Source: Mucilaginibacter sp. OK268 (GTDB taxonomy: Bacteria; Bacteroidota; Bacteroidia; Sphingobacteriales; Sphingobacteriaceae). Taken from it: a DNA stretch of 64,000 bases. The notes below the pieces were generated by a model, which saw only the letters and a list, made by a program, of their open reading frames with translations, was not told the origin of the DNA and did not search any database. The stretch lies in NCBI RefSeq assembly GCF_900103125.1, contig NZ_FNJV01000002.1, positions 1 through 64,000 of the forward strand. Reading direction: 5' to 3'. Below are positions 17,724 through 26,484 of this stretch, in pieces (positions within the stretch are counted from its first letter, which is position 1; each line of letters opens with the position of its first letter). The translations under genes were made by a program, and so were the position numbers.

Positions 17724-18947
17724 TTAATTTTTTACAGTTAAGTTGTTCCCCTCAAGTGTGTAATTTATTCCCATATACTTTATCATGGCAAGCATTTCAG
17801 AAAGATTTACATTTCTGGATATTCTTCCTTTATATAAAACAGGCGCGGGTTTGCCGGTATAAATAACGTTAATGCCATACCACCTGGCTACCTGCCGCAT
17901 AATTGATGTGATATCAGTGTTATTGAAATCAAAAATCTCATTTTTCCATGCTACAGCTTCTTTTACATTCACATCTGCAGCAATTTTCATTTCATCGTTT
18001 TCATTTAACAACGCCTGATCGCCGGGCTTTAAAATTCCAACAGATTGCTTCCCATTTATTTTTACTGAACCTTCAAGCAAGGTAGTTTTGGCAAATGCCT
18101 CATCCGGATAATCATTTACATTAAAATGGGTTCCTAAAACGGTAATTTGGGTTCTGTTTGACTTTACGATAAATGGCTTTGCGCGATTCTTGGCTACCTC
18201 AAAATAAACCTCGCCGCCAATCTCCACCTGTCTCGTATTACCGCTAAAATTGGTCGGGAACCTCAAATAAGATACCGCGTTTAGCCATACTTTGGTCCCA
18301 TCGGGTAACATCACCTTATACTGTCCGCCTTTAGGTGTGGTGATTGTATTAAGTTTCGTATTACCCGAGGCAGACTCATCGCTATTGGCTTTATAAACAA
18401 GTAATCCTTCAGAAGTTTTAGATACGTTAACATTGCCTTGTTGGCTTAGTAATCCTTTTTTTGCATTATTCAGAATAATTTCAGAGCCATCAGCGAGTGT
18501 CAATACAGCCTTATTACCCCCGGGAGCAATATCATGTAATTGTGCCTTCGCTATTTCAGGTGCAATTTTATGGCGGTTAGTGAGCACCGGGTAAAGTAAA
18601 AAGCCTATGATGAGTGTAACTGAGGCTGCTACAGCAATTTTAGCCCATAAACTATAAGTTTTACGCTCAATGTTTTGCCGCGTTCTGTCAATCCTTTCTT
18701 TTGGCTCCTGACTGTTGACGGAATTAACATTCAGATGTACTATGTTATCACTGTTGTTGATCTCGCTTGTAATTTGTGCGAATAGTTTCTCCTTAACAAT
18801 AGCCTTCTCATCATCCGGAAGTCCGACAAGGCTGTCCGGTATATTGTCATATGATCTGAACCATTGATATACCTCCCTGATCTCATCAGGGGTGCAATTT
18901 CCAGACAGATATCTTTCAATCACTTCAACTGAAATGTTTTTTTCCAT
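17724..18947 (-). CDS. FecR-type anti-sigma factor
   Basis: A 407-residue inner-membrane regulator. The N-terminal cytoplasmic part (about 1-100, with YLSGNCTPDEIREVYQWF) should hold the ECF sigma factor. A membrane segment lies near 103-125 (IAVAASVTLIIGFLLYPVL). The FecR domain (about 195-300, with VMLPDGTKVWLNAVSYLRFP) and the DUF4974-like C-terminal domain follow. It passes the substrate signal from the STN domain of the SusC transporter to the sigma factor. Its usual sigma partner would lie directly upstream, but here 4.3 kb and an oppositely oriented gene intervene (sigma at 23277-23867). Confidence 0.93.
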   Translation of the reverse strand: MEKNISVEVIERYLSGNCTPDEIREVYQWFRSYDNIPDSLVGLPDDEKAIVKEKLFAQITSEINNSDNIVHLNVNSVNSQEPKERIDRTRQNIERKTYSLWAKIAVAASVTLIIGFLLYPVLTNRHKIAPEIAKAQLHDIAPGGNKAVLTLADGSEIILNNAKKGLLSQQGNVNVSKTSEGLLVYKANSDESASGNTKLNTITTPKGGQYKVMLPDGTKVWLNAVSYLRFPTNFSGNTRQVEIGGEVYFEVAKNRAKPFIVKSNRTQITVLGTHFNVNDYPDEAFAKTTLLEGSVKINGKQSVGILKPGDQALLNENDEMKIAADVNVKEAVAWKNEIFDFNNTDITSIMRQVARWYGINVIYTGKPAPVLYKGRISRNVNLSEMLAMIKYMGINYTLEGNNLTVKN

Positions 18948-19049
18948 GATAAAGATTTGTAAAAAAGATGTTACTCTTGGTTTATATAAGTGAAGTCAAT
19001 TAAAACAGCTGTACCCCCTAAATAAATTTTAAAAAAATTATTTTATTGT

Positions 19050-19108
19050 AAATAATTGTCATTATTCACAAATAATCATACACTTTATTCATTCGTAATC
19101 ATACACAT
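19050..19108 (+). repeat. Inverted-repeat copy left of the AraC-permease gene
   Basis: The core 19075-19108 contains two direct atcatacac units about 24 bp apart, with tttattcat between. The same core in inverted orientation occurs at 22942-22975 beyond the 3' end of the gene, with 29 of 34 positions equal by eye. Flanking bases (gtcattattcacaa) are also shared, with a short insertion in the right copy. It lies about 150 bp before the TTG start of the AraC-permease and about 100 bp upstream of fecR. It could therefore be an operator for either gene or an end of an inserted segment. Confidence 0.8.
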
Positions 19109-19260
19109 TAATTGACCGTTTACTTTTTCTTATCAAACCTAAGTCAAATGCGGACACCCGAACGTTCGGTTTTGTTACAGAATTCCTATTGGCTACTCAT
19201 AATAATTTAATATTCAGCTATTTAAAAAACTGGAACAACGATTGAAGTAACCATGTCACG

Positions 19261-22200
19261 TTGAACGCATATAGCTTACATATTAACCTCTATGACCTGG
19301 CTTGCCTGGGAACGATATTTGTCGGCTCTACGTTGGCCGTGCAGTTGTGGTGTGCTAAAAAGCCCAACCGGTCAGCCAATCTGTTTCTTGCCCTGGCTTT
19401 AACCACTACGGTGTTGTGGATGATCCTGATTTTAGGAATTGACATAGGGCCGGATAATTACTTTATACATTGGAGCCGGCTGCCGCTGCTGTATATGCTG
19501 GTGGCGGGCCCGTTTATTTATTTTTATGTACTAAAACTAACCTGCCAGGAATATAAGATCGGCCACCGGTATCTGCTTCATTTTAGCCCCCTGGTGCTTG
19601 CACTTAGCGCGCAAATTTTACTGAATCAGTTTGATTCCATATTACAATTACCGGCGTCTATTATTGCCGTGATTTACCTGTGGGCTGCAAACAGGCTGAT
19701 TGACAAGTATTACCGGCGTCTGAAATTTAATGAAGCAAGTGACCGGTACCGTTATGAATTGCGGTGGCTGCGACGCATACTGATCAGCATGGGCCTGTCG
19801 TGGCTGTTGTGGGTGCCATTTACCCTAATAAATTATTTTTTTTACCACAACCAACTGGGTGTTAAGGCCTGTTATCCGCTGTATCTCCTATCTGCGGTCG
19901 TGATGATCCGGATCGCTGCGGCGGCATTTTCAAGGCCGAACACTGAAGTGCCGGCTGATGTGCAATCCATAAGGCAATTGCTGCCGGCGGAACTGAAACA
20001 AAAAGGCATCTGGCTTAAAGAAGTTATGCAAGCACATCTGTATTACCGGGATCCCGACCTCAGCTTACGCTCGCTGGCACAAACACTTAATATAAATCAA
20101 AACGAACTATCCCGGATCATCAATTCTGCGCTCAAGAAAAACTTTAACGATTTCATCAATGCGTATCGCGTTTCGGATGTCGTTCAAAAAATGCAGGACC
20201 CGGCTTATGACCGGCTGACCCTTATTGGCATTGCGCTGAATGCCGGATTCAACTCCAAATCTACCTTTAACCGGATCTTCCGTGAAATGACCGGATTAAG
20301 CCCGGCAGAATATAAACGGGAGTTGGAAAAAGAGCGCCCAACTTACACTTTGAGACCTTTTACCCGCTCTGCTGCGATAGTTTTGCGTCACAAGACCGCT
20401 CCAAGCTGGTCTTATACAAAACTAACCCACAGCTTTATGTTTAAGAATTATTTGAAAATCGCCTGGAGAAACCTGATCACCAAGAAATTTACATCGTTTA
20501 TCAATATCGGTGGTCTCGCCCTTGGCATGTCGGTCAGCCTGATCATCGGTCTATGGACATGGAGCGAACTGAGCTTCGATAGAAGTATCCCGAATTATGA
20601 CCGCATTGCCATGGTCATGCAAAATCATACCAGAAACAACCAAACGGAAACCTGGAATACACAGGCCTATCCAACGGGACAGGCCTTGCGGAGCAATTAT
20701 GGCAGCAACTTTAAACAGGTGGTCATGGCATCCGGTACCTGGCCGCATGTATTATCTTTTGGCGGAAATAACCTGAAGCAGAATGGTAATTTTATGGAAC
20801 CCGGCATTACAGAAATGTTGTCTTTACAAATGGCCGAAGGAAGCCGCGCTGGTCTAAACGATCCTTCCTCGATCCTGCTTTCACGTTCGGCCGTGCTGGC
20901 TATTTTCGGTAAAGGAGAGGCCATGAATAAAACCCTGCGGATCGACCATGACCTGACCGTAAAAGTAGCCGGCGTTTACGAAGACCTGCCTTCCAATTCC
21001 TATTTTGCTGACCTTAAGTTTATCGCGCCATGGAGCTTACTGGTGCAAAGCCAGCATTATGATACCCGTTTTACCAATCCCTGGGGCTCCAGCATGTTCC
21101 AGACCTTTGTACAGCTGGCAGATGGCGCGGACATGTCGGCGGTTTCTCAAAAGATCAGGGATGTAAAGCTCAATGCGATCAGGAACAGTAAGACTGCCGA
21201 TGTGCATTCCAACCCGGTCGTCTTCCTGCAGCCCATGGCCAGATGGCATTTATATTCAGAGTTCAAAAATGGGGTCAACAGCGGTGGCCGTATCCAATAT
21301 GTCTGGCTGTTCGGGATTATCGGTGCTTTCGTCCTCCTGCTGGCCTGCATTAACTTTATGAATCTGAGCACTGCCCGTTCCGAAAAACGGGCGATGGAGG
21401 TAGGTATCCGGAAGGCAATCGGCTCCCTGCGCGGTCAGCTGATCATCCAGTTCTATACAGAATCGCTGCTGACTGCGTCGCTGGCCTTTCTGCTCGGGCT
21501 GGCGCTGGTGATGCTTAGCCTGCCATTCTTCAACGGCATTGCAGGCAAGCAACTCGACATTCCCTGGACAAACATTTATTTCTGGCTTTGCAGCATCAGT
21601 TTTTGTGTGTTCACCGCACTAATTGCCGGCAGCTATCCTGCGATCTACTTATCTTCTTTTCAGCCTGTGAAAGTACTGAAGGGCACTTTTCGTACCGGGC
21701 GGCTGGCTATGTTGCCGCGCAAGATGCTGGTTGTCCTGCAATTTACCGCTTCGGTGATGCTCATCATCGGCACGATCGTGATATTCCGCCAGGTCGAATT
21801 TGCGAAAGACCGGCCAGTTGGCTATTCCCGCAATGGCCTGATCACCATACCCCTGCAAACGGATGAGATCAATAGACAATACCAGGCTGTTAGGAACGAT
21901 CTCATAGGTTCCAGTATGGTATCCGCAATTGCTGAATCGGAAACGCCCATTACCCAGACTTATGTCACCCAAAGCGGCCTGGACTGGCGAGGCAAAAGCC
22001 CTGCCCTGCAGGAAGAATTTACCAGTGTCGCCATTACTCCTGAGTTCGGGAAAACCATTGGCTGGAAAGTTGAACGCGGTCGCGATCTTTCATCCACATT
22101 CCTCAGCGATTCCTCCAGCTTTATCATAAATGAGACGGCCGCCTCGTACATGGGGCTGAAAGAACCGGTGGGTGAGACGATCCGCTGGAAGGGTAACGGC

Positions 22201-22833
22201 AACTATACCATTGTGGGCATTGTTAAAGACATGGTGACCGGATCACCCTATGACCAGGCCAAACCGATGTTCTTTTACCTGCGGAAAGGGCATCTATCGA
22301 ATATGCTGCTAAGGATCACCCCCTCAGTCAGCGCACATACCGCCTTAATTAAAATAGCGGCAATTTTTAAAGCGTACGATGCTACCTCACCCTTCTCTTA
22401 CAATTTTGTAAGTGAAGATTTCGCAAAAAACTTTGACAACGAGGAAAGAGTGGGAAAGCTGGCCAGCTGTTTTTCGTTCCTGGCAATCCTGATCAGCTGC
22501 CTGGGCCTTTTCGGCATGGCGTCCTTTATGGCTGAGCAGCGTAAAAAAGAGATCGGCGTCCGTAAAGTTTTAGGCGCAACAGTTCCGGCGCTGTGGGCCA
22601 TGCTTTCTAAAGATTTTATCCGGTTGGTTCTCATTGCCTTGCTGATCGCCATGCCGCTGTCCTACCTGTTTATGGAACAATGGCTCGAGCACTATAATTA
22701 CCGGACGGCTTTTTCCTGGTGGATATTTATATTAACGGCGGCTGGTACAATAAGCGTGGCCTTATTAACAGTCAGTTACCAAACCATCCAGGCCGCGCTG
22801 GCTAATCCGGGCAAAAGCCTGAAGGCAGACTAG
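19261..22833 (+). CDS. Membrane AraC-family regulator fused to an ABC-transporter permease
   Basis: A single 1190-residue frame. It starts at TTG 19261, the only start available after the stop at 19243. Residues 1-225 form about seven membrane helices. Residues 250-360 are an AraC-type double helix-turn-helix (LRSLAQTLNINQNELSRIIN, and AGFNSKSTFNRIFREMTGLSP). After a 30-residue linker, residue 393 begins a MacB/FtsX-type permease (MFKNYLKIAWRNL) with a periplasmic MacB-PCD domain and FtsX segments near 680-800 and 1070-1180. Permeases of this class export or work mechanically with a separate ATPase, which is not encoded nearby. The reading suggests a membrane-anchored transcription regulator directly joined to a transport or sensing module. 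An internal start at Met393 (20437) could also yield the permease alone. Confidence 0.85.
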   Translation: MNAYSLHINLYDLACLGTIFVGSTLAVQLWCAKKPNRSANLFLALALTTTVLWMILILGIDIGPDNYFIHWSRLPLLYMLVAGPFIYFYVLKLTCQEYKIGHRYLLHFSPLVLALSAQILLNQFDSILQLPASIIAVIYLWAANRLIDKYYRRLKFNEASDRYRYELRWLRRILISMGLSWLLWVPFTLINYFFYHNQLGVKACYPLYLLSAVVMIRIAAAAFSRPNTEVPADVQSIRQLLPAELKQKGIWLKEVMQAHLYYRDPDLSLRSLAQTLNINQNELSRIINSALKKNFNDFINAYRVSDVVQKMQDPAYDRLTLIGIALNAGFNSKSTFNRIFREMTGLSPAEYKRELEKERPTYTLRPFTRSAAIVLRHKTAPSWSYTKLTHSFMFKNYLKIAWRNLITKKFTSFINIGGLALGMSVSLIIGLWTWSELSFDRSIPNYDRIAMVMQNHTRNNQTETWNTQAYPTGQALRSNYGSNFKQVVMASGTWPHVLSFGGNNLKQNGNFMEPGITEMLSLQMAEGSRAGLNDPSSILLSRSAVLAIFGKGEAMNKTLRIDHDLTVKVAGVYEDLPSNSYFADLKFIAPWSLLVQSQHYDTRFTNPWGSSMFQTFVQLADGADMSAVSQKIRDVKLNAIRNSKTADVHSNPVVFLQPMARWHLYSEFKNGVNSGGRIQYVWLFGIIGAFVLLLACINFMNLSTARSEKRAMEVGIRKAIGSLRGQLIIQFYTESLLTASLAFLLGLALVMLSLPFFNGIAGKQLDIPWTNIYFWLCSISFCVFTALIAGSYPAIYLSSFQPVKVLKGTFRTGRLAMLPRKMLVVLQFTASVMLIIGTIVIFRQVEFAKDRPVGYSRNGLITIPLQTDEINRQYQAVRNDLIGSSMVSAIAESETPITQTYVTQSGLDWRGKSPALQEEFTSVAITPEFGKTIGWKVERGRDLSSTFLSDSSSFIINETAASYMGLKEPVGETIRWKGNGNYTIVGIVKDMVTGSPYDQAKPMFFYLRKGHLSNMLLRITPSVSAHTALIKIAAIFKAYDATSPFSYNFVSEDFAKNFDNEERVGKLASCFSFLAILISCLGLFGMASFMAEQRKKEIGVRKVLGATVPALWAMLSKDFIRLVLIALLIAMPLSYLFMEQWLEHYNYRTAFSWWIFILTAAGTISVALLTVSYQTIQAALANPGKSLKAD

Positions 22834-22932
22834 CGGCTGCCAATTGGCGCTATAGCTATCACTCTGGTAACCGTCAGCGACCAAAGCTTAAGATCCGCCA
22901 CGATGAATCCGGTCAAAAGTTTGCGGATGAAC
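22834..22932 (+). pseudogene. Remnant of a second permease 3' end
   Basis: Directly after the permease stop codon and in the same frame, 33 codons spell another permease C-terminus. The part IAITLVTVSDQSLRSATMNP followed by VKSLRMN parallels the functional tail LLTVSYQTIQAALANPGKSL. It looks like the leftover of a tandem paralogue deleted by recombination. Beyond it, 22933-23276 contains only the right inverted-repeat copy and no recognisable gene. Confidence 0.7.
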
Positions 22933-22941
22933 CTTCAGTCT

Positions 22942-23010
22942 ATGTGTATGATCAGCTATGAATAAAGTGTATGATAGATTGTGAATAATGATAATAATGA
23001 CAAATAATTT
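22942..23010 (-). repeat. Inverted-repeat copy right of the AraC-permease gene
   Basis: The reverse complement of this segment matches the left copy (19050-19108). The core is 22942-22975, and an extra attatc-like duplication lies in the flank. It begins only 9 bp after the permease remnant. No divergent gene starts here, so an operator role at this side is less obvious than a structural or insertion role. Confidence 0.75.
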
Positions 23011-23276
23011 AAGGTGGTGAGCCAATTGATTGCACAAGGTTGGTCAACAACTGAATAATAACATCATTGTTTTTAGTTTCCGTGAAATCGTTTTTATTGA
23101 AGATTGGTTAGCTAAACAAGGACGTTTGCAGGTATGAATCCGGAACTATTAGCTCAGTTTACCATGTCCCGCTTGGTTAGGTGAGATTGCCTTCGCGCCT
23201 TGTGTTCTTAACATTTATTTAGAATGAACGAAGCTCGATGTATTGGAACAAGGATAATGTGACCAGTGAACCGGGG

Positions 23277-23867
23277 TTATAGATGATGCCTGAATACCAG
23301 AAGAGCAAACAGCAGTGAATTTTTTAGATTTATACGGAGATAGCGAATGGCATTGGTGATATGGTTCTCGACTGTTTTTTCAGATATATTTAACACGTGG
23401 GCAATTTCCTTATTTGATTTATTACCCTTGCGGCTAAGCTCAAAAACCGAACGGCAACGTACCGGGAGTTTCTCCAGCTCTTTGTCAATAATACTCTGCA
23501 GATCATTTAAATGTACGATATCCTCGGTGGAGTTATCCAGTTGGTCTTCAACTGCAGTGTAAGATAACTGTAGATACTGATTTTTAAGGGCTTCTTTTTT
23601 TATATGATTGATGATTAAATAACTTATCGATGAAAAAAGATATGCCTTTAAGGATTCGTCAATTTTAATAGTATTTCTGTTTTGCCAGAATTTAGTAAAA
23701 AAATTCTGTACAATTTCCTCGGAAGCTTCCTTACACCTGAGTCTTTTATTAGTAAAAACATACATTTTATACCAATATCTGTTATATATTTCTTCAAACG
23801 CTACAAGTTCATCACTTTGGATTAAACCCGTAAGTTCTTCATCTGAATATTGGAGATGCGCTTTCAT
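23277..23867 (-). CDS. ECF RNA polymerase sigma factor
   Basis: A 196-residue sigma-70 family ECF factor of the Bacteroidota SusC/FecR type. Region 2 lies at about 22-90 (FEEIYNRYWYKMYVF and VQNFFTKFWQNR), and region 4 at about 130-185, with the helix-turn-helix GNKSNKEIAHVLNISEKTVE. It would direct core polymerase to the SusC/SusD operon when released by the FecR anti-sigma. The cognate fecR is probably the one at 17724-18947, now separated by the AraC-permease gene. The other FecR in the window already has its own sigma at 40062. Confidence 0.93.
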   Translation of the reverse strand: MKAHLQYSDEELTGLIQSDELVAFEEIYNRYWYKMYVFTNKRLRCKEASEEIVQNFFTKFWQNRNTIKIDESLKAYLFSSISYLIINHIKKEALKNQYLQLSYTAVEDQLDNSTEDIVHLNDLQSIIDKELEKLPVRCRSVFELSRKGNKSNKEIAHVLNISEKTVENHITNAIRYLRINLKNSLLFALLVFRHHL

Positions 23868-24215
23868 TTGGTGTTCGTCGCTTATTTGAAGCGTAGTTAT
23901 ATTAATCGGTCCGTCGAATGTCAGTATTTAATTTTGATATTTTATAACTTCTAAATTAAAATCTGAAATTGACTGGGAAAGAAACCTGTTTATATTAACA
24001 TTGAATCGACTACAGATCAGCATTGTCAATAATAAGACTGACTGTCCGTAGTTTTACCACACATTTGGCCTTGGCGCTGATTATAATCGCGTCCGGGCGT
24101 GAAAGGTCCCTTGGTCCTATCATCCAAATATTTTTGTACTATTATGCTTTCAACCGAATGACAACAGGAACCAGGCAAAAATGTATGGAATACTATTTTT
24201 CTTACATCTTCAAAA
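23868..24215. other. Intergenic stretch without recognised gene
   Basis: Should hold the promoter of the sigma gene on the minus strand. AT-rich, with no strong hairpin or conserved coding frame until the terminator at 24216-24245. A 75-residue + strand frame across it has no protein-like features. Confidence 0.5.
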
Positions 24216-24245
24216 AAAAAGCATCCGCTTCAGGGGATGCTTTTT
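24216..24245. terminator. Bidirectional terminator
   Basis: aaaaagcatcc (24216-24226) pairs with ggatgcttttt (24235-24245). It has A- and T-rich flanks on both sides. On the minus strand it ends the DsbD/small-membrane-protein transcript. Confidence 0.8.
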
Positions 24246-24302
24246 ATTAATTAACTATTAACTGGTTAAAGAACGAAATGAAGACTTTTTAACTAAAATA
24301 TT

Positions 24303-24440
24303 TTATAACAATCCATCTAACTCATCTTTACCTTTAAGCTTGTTCAGCAACATGCGCACGATGAGATAAATGACCATAATGCCGATGACAACCATTATAA
24401 CTGTCACAGTATCATCAGCCTGATAATCCTCATTTACCAT
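24303..24440 (-). CDS. 45-residue single-pass membrane protein overlapping dsbD
   Basis: A short gene whose ATG (24438-24440) lies inside the last codons of the DsbD gene and overlaps its stop, so it is likely translationally coupled. Residues 1-11 are acidic (MVNEDYQADD). A hydrophobic helix spans about 12-32 (VTVIMVVIGIMVIYLIVRML), and the tail NKLKGKDELDGLL is charged. The overlap, the clean membrane segment and the following terminator support a real gene. Function is unknown; a small partner or stabiliser of the thiol transporter is possible. Confidence 0.6.
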   Translation of the reverse strand: MVNEDYQADDTVTVIMVVIGIMVIYLIVRMLLNKLKGKDELDGLL

Positions 24441-26103
24441 AAACACTTAAACCGCTATCCAGGTATTTCAAATAGCTAAGCGGATCATAATCTGCCCCCC
24501 GGGGCGTTACTAAAGGCTCCTGTGTATCCGGATCCAGCAGCACGTAAAACGGTTGTGAATTGGATACAAATTTTGAAGTTTGCAGATAGCTCCATTTATT
24601 GCCAATGGTTTGTATTTTTCTTCCTTCGGGCGTGGAAGCCTGTTCCGTTTTAGCCAGATCCGTCTTATCGTCCACATATAGTTGGATCAGTACATAATCC
24701 TGGGTAATCCTTTGATATACCTGGTTGTCGGGCCAAACATTAGCTTCCATTTTACGGCAGTTTACACAGGCATGACCGGTAAAATCTATCATCACCGGTT
24801 TATGTACCTTTTTTGCATAAGCAAGGCCTTCATCATAATCAAAATAGGGATTAAAACCCTTCGGCTTATCAAACAGGTCGGCATATTTACGCGGCTGGGT
24901 ATCCGTGGTACTATTGCTGTTACTTTGATTATTATTGCCCATACCCGGATTAGATAAGTCGAAATCCTGTGTTGCCTGCGGCGGAAGAAAGGCGCTGATC
25001 GATTTAAGTGGAGCACCCCATAACCCCGGCACCATATACATAGTAAACGCCAGAACAATAATGGCCAGAAAAAGCCGCGGCACCGAAATAAATTTCAGGT
25101 CACTGTCATGGCTGAATTTTAGTTTACCCAACAAATAAAAACCCATCAGGGCAAAAATCACGATCCACAATACCAAGAATATTTCCCTGTCGAACCAGTG
25201 CCAATGATAAGCCAGATCCACATTGCTCAGGAATTTAAAGGACAGCGCCAGTTCCAGAAAACCCAATGTAACTTTCACACTGTTAAGCCACCCGCCTGAT
25301 TTGGGCAACGATTGAAGCCAGCTGGGAAACATGGCGAACAGCACAAAGGGTATGGCCAGTGCCAGCGCAAAACCCAGCATACCAATAGCGGGGCCCAGTA
25401 AGGCCCCGGTAGTAGCGGCCTGAACCAGTAATGTACCAATAATGGGACCTGTGCAGCTAAAGGATACCAATGCCAATGTAGCCGCCATAAAGAACAACCC
25501 GGCCAGCCCCCCTTTATCTGAGTTCTGGTCCATTTTATTCACCCAGCCCGAAGGCAAAGTAATTTCAAAAGCACCCAGAAAAGATGCGGCGAACGCAACA
25601 ATTAACAGGAAGAAACCAAAGTTGAAGATCCCGTTGGTTGATAAACTATTTAAGGCATCGGCACCAAAAACGACAGTTACCAGGAGCCCCATGACCACAT
25701 ATATGGCTATTATACTGACACCATAAATAACTGCCTTACCCACCGGACTCCCCTTTTTATCGCCCGATTTGGTGAAATAGCTAACCGTTAACGGCAGCAT
25801 GGGGAAAATGCAGGGCATTAACAGGGCAGCAAATCCACCTGCCAAACCAGCCAAAAAGATGGTCCATAGGGTTTGTTTGCTCTGCTCTTTGGTAGTTTCT
25901 TTTAATGCGGCCTTCCCGCTTTTTTTGTCCACTGCTTTTTCCCGGCTGCCGTCTTTTTTGGTCCCGGTGGTTTTTGCAGCCGGGGATGGATTAATAGGGG
26001 TAAATTCTATACCTGAGGTTGAAGCAGTGTCTTGTGCTTTTACCACATTTTGGGCAGATACGATCCCTGTAATTAGTAAAATAAATAATATGATCCGCTT
26101 CAT
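24430..26103 (-). CDS. DsbD-type thiol:disulfide transporter
   Basis: A 557-residue inner-membrane reductant conduit that moves electrons from cytoplasmic thioredoxin to periplasmic thiol proteins. A signal peptide and a Lys/Thr-rich linker (about 24-72) precede the CcdA/DsbD-beta membrane domain. That domain has the two redox Cys in MPCIFPMLP (near 100) and FSCTGPIIGT (near 225). A C-terminal thioredoxin domain has a CVNC centre in HACVNCRKME. The N-terminal DsbD-alpha domain of the E. coli protein is not part of this gene; a related domain is encoded separately upstream but is interrupted by an amber codon (26485-26934). It may supply reductant to the TlpA-like proteins elsewhere in the window. 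Confidence 0.9.
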   Translation of the reverse strand: MKRIILFILLITGIVSAQNVVKAQDTASTSGIEFTPINPSPAAKTTGTKKDGSREKAVDKKSGKAALKETTKEQSKQTLWTIFLAGLAGGFAALLMPCIFPMLPLTVSYFTKSGDKKGSPVGKAVIYGVSIIAIYVVMGLLVTVVFGADALNSLSTNGIFNFGFFLLIVAFAASFLGAFEITLPSGWVNKMDQNSDKGGLAGLFFMAATLALVSFSCTGPIIGTLLVQAATTGALLGPAIGMLGFALALAIPFVLFAMFPSWLQSLPKSGGWLNSVKVTLGFLELALSFKFLSNVDLAYHWHWFDREIFLVLWIVIFALMGFYLLGKLKFSHDSDLKFISVPRLFLAIIVLAFTMYMVPGLWGAPLKSISAFLPPQATQDFDLSNPGMGNNNQSNSNSTTDTQPRKYADLFDKPKGFNPYFDYDEGLAYAKKVHKPVMIDFTGHACVNCRKMEANVWPDNQVYQRITQDYVLIQLYVDDKTDLAKTEQASTPEGRKIQTIGNKWSYLQTSKFVSNSQPFYVLLDPDTQEPLVTPRGADYDPLSYLKYLDSGLSVYGK

Positions 26104-26300
26104 TAATCTTTATTTTTTTTGATCCTTATATTTGTTACAATTCCTGTAGATTCAGGTTCATCACATAGTTCTTGTACCTGGTCAAGGTTATCAAGATGAT
26201 ATTGGAGCAACAGCTCTCCTGCCTGGTGATAATTATCTGTTAACCGGTTAACAGCATACGGTGATAGAACCGCTGCTATTGCCCGACAATCCAAACCCAT
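26103..26300 (-). CDS. 65-residue protein coupled to dsbD, unknown
   Basis: A short frame with a TAATG one-base overlap to the DsbD start, which argues that it is translated. It begins MGLDCRAIAAVLSPYAVN, has a Cys near each end of its first two thirds, and ends in a very basic tail (IRIKKNKD). No family recognised. The 180 bp before it (26301-26484) hold no clear gene. It could also be a chance frame. Confidence 0.4.
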   Translation of the reverse strand: MGLDCRAIAAVLSPYAVNRLTDNYHQAGELLLQYHLDNLDQVQELCDEPESTGIVTNIRIKKNKD

Positions 26301-26484
26301 TGCATTTATCTTTAGCAGTATTTCAACACCCCATAAACATGGGCAGCTGGTAACAATGCTTTCGGCTTAACGGCATTAACCGGAAGTTTTACCACGCAAT
26401 ACAGTAGCAAGCCGGAAAAAATCAGGCAAAGGCATAGCCTGAGGCAACCTCCAAAGCCGCATTGATTCCATGAATTTTACAGGT

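Noticed and set aside
24023..24250. 75-residue + strand frame
   Set aside because: It runs through a terminator and has no protein-like signature.
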